IMG/VR virus record: IMGVR_UViG_3300021185_000469
Coordinates: 1 to 32,588 of that record
Source of the DNA: a virus
Strand: one strand, 5' to 3'
Length of the DNA stretch: 32,588 bases
The translations under genes and the position numbers were made by a program. Positions 28,633 through 32,588 of this stretch are shown here, in pieces (positions within the stretch are counted from its first letter, which is position 1; the number at the start of each line of letters is the position of its first letter). The notes beneath the pieces are model-generated. The model had not been told where the DNA came from, made no database searches, and saw only the letters and a list, made by a program, of their open reading frames with translations.

Positions 28633-28662
28633 TTGCAAAATTAAATAAATCTTATATATTTG
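28633..28662 (+). promoter_or_regulatory. Candidate plus-strand promoter
   Basis: TTG (28633-28635), 19 bp and TATATTTG (28655-28662) match the Bacteroidota consensus exactly on the plus strand. Transcription would start near 28669 and move away from the second M15 gene, antisense to the lysis genes. No plus-strand gene follows, so an RNA is the only possible product. Confidence 0.45.
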
Positions 28663-28665
28663 CAA
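28636..28665 (-). promoter_or_regulatory. Candidate minus-strand promoter for the second M15 gene
   Basis: On the minus strand TTG (28665-28663), 19 bp, TAATTTTG (28643-28636). Transcription would start at about 28630, at the ATG itself, so the message would be leaderless or the start differs. It overlaps the plus-strand candidate almost fully. Confidence 0.4.
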
Positions 28666-28840
28666 AACAGTAGCAGTAAATCTACTATAAAAATTACAAT
28701 ACTTCAGTTGAGATAGCCTGTTGGATCAGATAGTTTTAGATCGTTTGTTTTTCTAGGGGGCTTTTTCTTTTCTTTCTTTTTTCTTCTTTGTAGTTGTTCT
28801 GCTTTCTTTCTTTTCTTTTAAAGCTATTTAACTACTGTGT
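28666..28840. other. Non-coding gap with a polypyrimidine tract
   Basis: This gap lies between the 44-aa basic gene and the second M15 gene. The plus strand has AGTAG/CTACT (hairpin near 28671), a GATC-containing stretch near 28724-28742, GGGGGCTTTTTC, and then about 60 bases of nearly pure pyrimidine up to 28820. No minus-strand frame with a normal start is visible. If the plus-strand promoter works, this is where its RNA would lie. Confidence 0.45.
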
Positions 28841-28975
28841 TTAACGACCCTGTCCTCTATATGTCTTAGAATAGTTCTTAGAGGTCTTTAGAGAGCTTGT
28901 TTTAGACTTAGAGTGTACTCCCTTACGTTTAACTTTATTACTCTTGTTATAATTGTTTATTTGAAGTTTTGCCAT
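28841..28975 (-). CDS. Small basic protein (KRKGVHSKSKTSS / YRGQGR motif), 44 aa
   Basis: The frame MAKLQINNYNKSNKVKRKGV ends KTSKNYSKTYRGQGR. The patterns KRKGVHSKxKxSxLKxSKNY and YRGQGR are recurrent in small proteins of Bacteroidota phages near lysis or structural genes, with unknown role. It is very basic and probably binds nucleic acid or packs in the virion. The ATG overlaps the holin TAA by one base, supporting the start. Confidence 0.65.
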   Translation of the reverse strand: MAKLQINNYNKSNKVKRKGVHSKSKTSSLKTSKNYSKTYRGQGR

Positions 28976-29391
28976 TATTTATGTTTTGAATTACCAAAGA
29001 CTTTCTCCACTCCTCTTGAACCGAAATATCCACCAATAACGATTGATAATAAACCTGTGATAGAATCTAAAGGATAGTTAAGATACCATCCTATAATGTA
29101 ACTTACAGTTAAAAATACTAATACTAATGGTCTTACATTAGAAGCTAACCAAGAACCACTACGAGCATCAGCAACCCATCTACGAGTAGTACCATCTATT
29201 TCAGCACGTTCTAAATCAAGTTTCTTTAGTGCTACGGACTTATCTTCCTCTGACATTCCAGAACCCCCTATAATAGCCTGTATAACACTTCCTGCTAAAG
29301 TATCTCCTGCTACTGCTTCTACAACATTAGGTATTTTGTTTAAGAGGAATTGTCCTACTTGGGTATCTTTAAATTTCTTTTTGTCAGACAT
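28975..29391 (-). CDS. Holin (3TM superfamily)
   Basis: A 138-aa protein with a soluble, Lys-rich N-half (DKKKFKDTQVGQFLLNKIPN) and a membrane half: RRWVADARSGSWLASNVRPL, VLVFLTVSYIIGWYLNYPLD, ITGLLSIVIGGYFGSRGVEK. The RRWxADxxSgsWLaxxxRPl motif before the helices is the signature of Holin_3TMs. It makes the membrane hole that releases the endolysin encoded just upstream. The C-terminus FGNSKHK is charged, as usual for holins. Confidence 0.8.
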   Translation of the reverse strand: MSDKKKFKDTQVGQFLLNKIPNVVEAVAGDTLAGSVIQAIIGGSGMSEEDKSVALKKLDLERAEIDGTTRRWVADARSGSWLASNVRPLVLVFLTVSYIIGWYLNYPLDSITGLLSIVIGGYFGSRGVEKVFGNSKHK

Positions 29392-29409
29392 AAGGTAGTG
29401 CCTACGGTA

Positions 29410-29766
29410 TTAGTAAGTCCAAACAGAGTTTGACTTGGAGTCATCTGTATCTGCGTGTATAAACCCTTTTGCAACTCCAATACGTTTAAATCCTGCTCTA
29501 ATAAGGGCGTTAAGTATAACGTATCTTTCGTTTCCGCTTCCAACAGCAATATCTGCTGCGACTCCGATAAGGTGGCTTGAGTTAGGCACACCTCCAACTG
29601 TTTCGTTATGGTCTGCTGTTCTGTAACCACTTGTGATTTTAAATGGTATTCCTGCGAGTTCTCTTGCGTGTTCAAGTTTATAAAGAAAGTTAGTATCCAT
29701 ATTCTTGCCTGAATTAGGTAAGCTAGGACAATCAAACTCTGATAAGGAAAAGTAATTAAGATTCAT
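29410..29766 (-). CDS. M15 peptidase endolysin
   Basis: A 118-aa enzyme: ITSGYRTADHNETVGGVPNS, then SHLIGVAADIAVGSGN and FKRIGVAKGFIHADTD. Zinc ligands are His65, Asp72 (SxHxxGxAxD) and His104, all intact. The M15A family cuts L-Ala-D-Glu or D-Ala-D-Ala type bonds in peptidoglycan, so this is the likely lysis enzyme. The start at 29766 is set by an ATGA overlap with the 52-aa membrane gene; the longer frame to 29793 runs into that gene. No signal peptide is visible, so it depends on the holin. Confidence 0.85.
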   Translation of the reverse strand: MNLNYFSLSEFDCPSLPNSGKNMDTNFLYKLEHARELAGIPFKITSGYRTADHNETVGGVPNSSHLIGVAADIAVGSGNERYVILNALIRAGFKRIGVAKGFIHADTDDSKSNSVWTY

Positions 29767-29921
29767 ACAAATATATCGTAAATTAATTTCCAAAGAATAA
29801 AGAACAGTACAACACCTACAAAGATAACTTTACCTTTCTGAAATATACTTTCGCTATTCCATCCACCAAATACCCATTTAGTAACTTCTGCTTTTGCTAT
29901 ATCGTAATACTTTTTTATCAT
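29763..29921 (-). CDS. Small membrane protein of the lysis cassette, 52 aa
   Basis: The protein starts MIKKYYDIAKAEVTKWVFGG and has one helix (VIFVGVVLFFILWKLIYDIF). It ends with TGA overlapping the endolysin ATG. A single transmembrane segment beside an endolysin suggests a second holin, an antiholin or a spanin-like part, but its class cannot be set. It follows the 134-aa gene by 3 bp. Confidence 0.6.
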   Translation of the reverse strand: MIKKYYDIAKAEVTKWVFGGWNSESIFQKGKVIFVGVVLFFILWKLIYDIFV

Positions 29922-29924
29922 AAT

Positions 29925-30329
29925 TTATTTTTTAGTTGGGTTATTCTTATCATCAAATTCCATAGCAGCTTTAAGGATTATTTTATCCATCATATTATCT
30001 TGGTTTTGTAACATTTCCTTTTGCAAGTTAATTACCATTTCTTCAAGATTATCTTTAGCTGCTACTAACATTTCTATTTGATGGTCTTTCTTCTCTAGGG
30101 ACTGTTTAAGAGCGTTTATATCGTCTGGCTTACTTCCTGTTATAGTAGCTACCGTTATTCCAATAGAGGCGCTTATAGTACCTATCAGCATCATTACAAC
30201 CTCTTTATTTGTATCTAGTACAGGGAATTGTATCAAAGCTATAATAAGTCCAATAACAAAAAGGAATATTAGTAACGAACCTACATAACTTCTTATCTCT
30301 CTCGCTACTCCGTTTCTAGGTAATTTCAT
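29925..30329 (-). CDS. Membrane-coiled-coil protein of the lysis cassette
   Basis: A 134-aa protein with two hydrophobic helices (VGSLLIFLFVIGLIIALIQF and VVMMLIGTISASIGITVATI) followed by a coiled coil (INALKQSLEKKDHQIEMLVA; KDNLEEMVINLQKEMLQ). Such a build is found in holin-associated or antiholin proteins of phage lysis modules. The coiled-coil end would lie in the cytoplasm and may bind a partner. It overlaps the 46-aa gene by ATGA. Confidence 0.6.
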   Translation of the reverse strand: MKLPRNGVAREIRSYVGSLLIFLFVIGLIIALIQFPVLDTNKEVVMMLIGTISASIGITVATITGSKPDDINALKQSLEKKDHQIEMLVAAKDNLEEMVINLQKEMLQNQDNMMDKIILKAAMEFDDKNNPTKK

Positions 30330-30466
30330 TTAAGTTTTTTATATATTGATATTATAGTATATCCGATAGCTAATAAAAGGGATACCGTTTGTAATACTGG
30401 GTTTGCCTCTGAAACACTTAACCCAAGTGCGAATATATTAGTAAAAGCTATCTTCAAATCTTCCAT
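30326..30466 (-). CDS. Small membrane protein after the fibre gene, 46 aa
   Basis: The frame MEDLKIAFTNIFALGLSVSE continues ANPVLQTVSLLLAIGYTIIS. Its ATG overlaps the fibre TAA as TAATG and its TGA overlaps the next ATG as ATGA, so it is coupled on both sides. It holds one or two hydrophobic helices and a basic end KKLK. It may be a holin partner. Confidence 0.62.
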   Translation of the reverse strand: MEDLKIAFTNIFALGLSVSEANPVLQTVSLLLAIGYTIISIYKKLK

Positions 30467-32375
30467 TATGCTATTGCTAAATAAATTCCTGTTCCTCCGT
30501 TGTGATTATTTCCCGTAGAACCCCAATTGATGTTAAAAGTATTTCCAATAAATTGAATTTGTTGTCCAGTACTTTCAGCACTAGTTGAGTGTGGATATAA
30601 TCTTGCTTTATAATTTCCACTTAAATTTCTTTCATTATCAACAATTATCCATCCTGCATCTCTCGTTGTTTCTTTTAATAAGACAAATCTCGGCACAAAA
30701 CCAACATCAACAGATACAGCACTTCCAGAAGTCATACTATAACTCCCTACCTTCTGATAACCATCTACTGAATGGAAGCAGTAGGCGATAACACTACCTA
30801 CGCTATTAAAAGCACTTGTAAAAACACTTGAAGTAGGAGTAGTGTTACTCCAAATTCCTGATGTAGATGCTGCTGCGGTTGAATTTAAAAGTAGTTTTTT
30901 AGTGTTTCCTGTTTCCGAAGAATACACTTGCCAATCTCCTGTATTAGTAGTTGATTTTAAAATAATTAGTTCAGGAACATCATCCAAACCGTGACCAATT
31001 GTTGAGGTTGAAGAAGTGGATGTATACTTCACAATACTAAAACCACTTGCAGGATTCGCACTAACCACACTTGTTATACTACCGTCATTATTGATAGTAC
31101 TATCATTAGATGCTTTCCAAGCCCAAGCGACGTGGTTATCTCCGTTAGCATTCACATCTGTATCTGCACCTAAAGTGAATCCGTCTGTATCAAATGATTG
31201 CAAACTTGCAGCGTAATAACTTTGGGCATTAGTTGCATTAGAAAATAATCTATTACCAACACCTCTAATACTATCGTGTAAAATATGCCAGTGACTTCCA
31301 TCTGTCCTTGACTTTATCCATACTAAATCTGGTTGGAATCCTAATCCAGTTACAGCTTGTGTACTACCATTCCCTGTATAAGTAACTACGTTAAAGCTAT
31401 TAGCTAACTCTGGTTCTGGTTGTACGTTCTCTTCTGCTATTGCTAAATAAATGTGTGTTTCGTTTGTATCGTTAATGGCATCATCTGTTCCTTGTATTAC
31501 AAAGCCATTTGAAGCGAAATCAATATCTATAGATGAATTTGTATATTCTGCACCTGATGTGTTGGGAGATAATTTTGAGCTATTAGGATTTGTTGTATCC
31601 CTTTTATTGTCAAATATTACCCAATCGTGAGCGCTATCTGTATTTTTAATCAATAAAAAAGCAGGTCTAAACCCTGTTACAATACTAATCCCACTTGCTC
31701 CAGTTCCTGTGTAAGAACCGAATTTAGAATATCCATCTACTGAATTGAAGCAGTAGGCGATATAAGTCCCTGTAGTATTTGTTGTATAAGAAGTCCAAGT
31801 GGTATCCGTAACGCTTGAAAAACCACCAGCGTCTGTGGTTGCTGCTGCTGTAGAGGCAAGTTGTAAATACTTACCTGTTCCTACGTCTTTATGATAAACC
31901 TCCCAAGCGTTTGAAAAACTTGTCATTTTAGATATTATCATTTCAGGGGCGGTATCTAACCCGTGTCCCACATTCCAAGAAGCTGCGGCAGTGGTTGTCC
32001 ATTTAACAATACTAAACCCTGCATCTGTATTCGCTGATACTTGACTCGTAATAGTTCCATCTGTGTTTGATACTGCTGTACCTCCTGCTTTCCAGTTCCA
32101 AGCAACGTAAGTATCATTATTTCCATTAACTCCACCATCTGTCCCAACAGAAAATCCATTACTGTCAAAGGAACTTAATGTAGCTAATTGAGGCGCTGGG
32201 TCATTACTAGCTAGGTTAGACCTTTGGTAAACTCCTGCACCTCTAACAACGTCAAATAATAAATGGTCAATAGGATTATTTCTTTCTTTTATCCAAGTAA
32301 AATCTGGTTGAAAATCTAAAGAAGTTATTGATTGAGTAGTACCATTACCAGTATATAAAACAGGTTCAAAATGGT
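30466..32375 (-). repeat. Tandem duplication inside the adhesin gene
   Basis: Two units of about 930-950 bp (about 32375-31440 and 31410-30466) share protein motifs and short DNA matches. One is ATCTACTGAATKGAAGCAGT, followed by AGGCGAT, found near 30764-30790 and 31731-31758, about 967 bp apart. The unit repeats once; the DNA is otherwise diverged. Confidence 0.7.
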
Positions 32376-32588
32376 CTGTAGGTACAATAGTAGGTTGACA
32401 ATAAACCTCGTCATAAAGTGTAGTTACTTCGTCTGATGTTATTGCTCGGTCAAAGATGCGAACTTGGTCTATTGAGCCTAAATAAAAACCATTAAATGCA
32501 CCAACTTGACCTAAAATAAGATTTGTTGAGTGTGATATGCCATTTACTGTTGCTACTGAGCCAACTTGAGAACCATCTATATATAAGT
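30466..32588 (-). CDS. Large adhesin/tail fibre with LamG and DUF7483-like repeats (5' end cut)
   Basis: The frame is open from the right edge to the TAA at 30468-30466, giving 706 visible residues. The first part (LYIDGSQVGSVATVNGISHS, IDQVRIFDRAITSDEVTTLY) is the end of a LamG/concanavalin-like domain. Two tandem ~310-residue units follow, each with GFQPDLVWIKSR-like and YVAWxWKA motifs (DUF7483-type) and an AYCFxSVDGYxKxGSY core. Both domain types suggest glycan or surface binding, so this is likely a receptor-binding protein. The GTG at 31971 is only an internal codon in the middle of the protein, not its start. The N-terminus lies outside the window. Confidence 0.82.
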   Translation of the reverse strand, partial: LYIDGSQVGSVATVNGISHSTNLILGQVGAFNGFYLGSIDQVRIFDRAITSDEVTTLYDEVYCQPTIVPTDHFEPVLYTGNGTTQSITSLDFQPDFTWIKERNNPIDHLLFDVVRGAGVYQRSNLASNDPAPQLATLSSFDSNGFSVGTDGGVNGNNDTYVAWNWKAGGTAVSNTDGTITSQVSANTDAGFSIVKWTTTAAASWNVGHGLDTAPEMIISKMTSFSNAWEVYHKDVGTGKYLQLASTAAATTDAGGFSSVTDTTWTSYTTNTTGTYIAYCFNSVDGYSKFGSYTGTGASGISIVTGFRPAFLLIKNTDSAHDWVIFDNKRDTTNPNSSKLSPNTSGAEYTNSSIDIDFASNGFVIQGTDDAINDTNETHIYLAIAEENVQPEPELANSFNVVTYTGNGSTQAVTGLGFQPDLVWIKSRTDGSHWHILHDSIRGVGNRLFSNATNAQSYYAASLQSFDTDGFTLGADTDVNANGDNHVAWAWKASNDSTINNDGSITSVVSANPASGFSIVKYTSTSSTSTIGHGLDDVPELIILKSTTNTGDWQVYSSETGNTKKLLLNSTAAASTSGIWSNTTPTSSVFTSAFNSVGSVIAYCFHSVDGYQKVGSYSMTSGSAVSVDVGFVPRFVLLKETTRDAGWIIVDNERNLSGNYKARLYPHSTSAESTGQQIQFIGNTFNINWGSTGNNHNGGTGIYLAIA

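Noticed and set aside
28745-28838. Lysine-rich minus-strand frame (KRKERKQNNYKEEKRKKRK)
   Set aside because: It has no ATG, GTG or TTG start after an upstream TAG and results from the purine-rich tract.
29355-29735. 127-residue minus-strand frame overlapping the endolysin
   Set aside because: It is an alternative frame of the intact M15 gene with Thr/Gln/Leu-rich shadow composition.
31956-32168. Separate 70-aa gene and GTG start at 31971 in the adhesin
   Set aside because: The adhesin frame is continuous to the right edge; the GTG is an internal valine and the 70-aa frame a shadow.
1-32588. tRNA genes, integrase, repressor or insertion sequence
   Set aside because: No clover-leaf pattern, recombinase motif or inverted-repeat-flanked transposase was seen on either strand.

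Overview
The window is most of the genome of a tailed, probably siphovirus-like bacteriophage of a Bacteroidota host, most likely a flavobacterium. The reasons are as follows. The DNA is AT-rich. Candidate promoters fit the Bacteroidota pattern TTG-N17-23-TAnnTTTG. Strong Shine-Dalgarno sequences are not evident. Many proteins (GP88, XkdF-type protease with a cysteine-rich tail, DUF2693-like SH3 barrel, small CxC/CC virion protein, basic protein ending in YRGQGR) look like recurrent flavophage families. No integrase, CI-type repressor, transposase, tRNA, rRNA or CRISPR array was recognised, so a lytic life style is the simplest reading. Every convincing gene is on the minus strand, so genes are read from high to low coordinates. 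Packing is dense, with many ATGA and TAATG stop/start overlaps that also support about sixteen very small genes.

In transcription order the layout is: (1) 32588-30466, a large LamG/DUF7483-like adhesin, cut by the right edge; (2) 30466-28841, a lysis cassette of four small or mid-size membrane proteins including a 3TM holin, a canonical M15 peptidase endolysin and a small basic protein; (3) 28631-28266, a second, divergent M15-type protein closed by a terminator; (4) 28112-21717, replication, recombination and regulation: ERF annealing protein, small SSB-like protein, RecA-like ATPase, T7-endonuclease-I-like nuclease, sigma-like factor, MazG-like protein, RecE-like nuclease and a stand-alone DnaA domain IV protein; (5) 21178-19223, packaging (small and large terminase); (6) 19222-19117, a six-copy iteron-like array beside an AT-rich non-coding tract; (7) 18794-16635, a cassette of small genes with GP88 and an SH3-barrel protein, carrying its own promoter and terminator; (8) 16574-16016, a 559-bp non-coding gap with a plus-strand terminator; (9) 16015-1, the late structural operon.

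The late operon has an unusual order. Tail assembly chaperones with a -1 frameshift come first. Tail terminator, neck, surface, methyltransferase-like, large tail and tape-measure genes follow. Only then come protease, decoration-type proteins, scaffold, major capsid protein, a tail-tube-like protein, portal, head-tail connector and a fibre gene cut by the left edge. Terminators directly after the capsid and tube-like genes suggest dosage control.

The best second-look items are the U9 frameshift in the tail chaperones, the iteron array, the second M15 protein with a changed metal ligand, the stand-alone DnaA-C protein, the methyltransferase-like protein among tail genes, the rearranged head/tail order, and possible plus-strand RNAs at two otherwise non-coding gaps. 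Function assignments come from reading motifs by eye; no database search was run.
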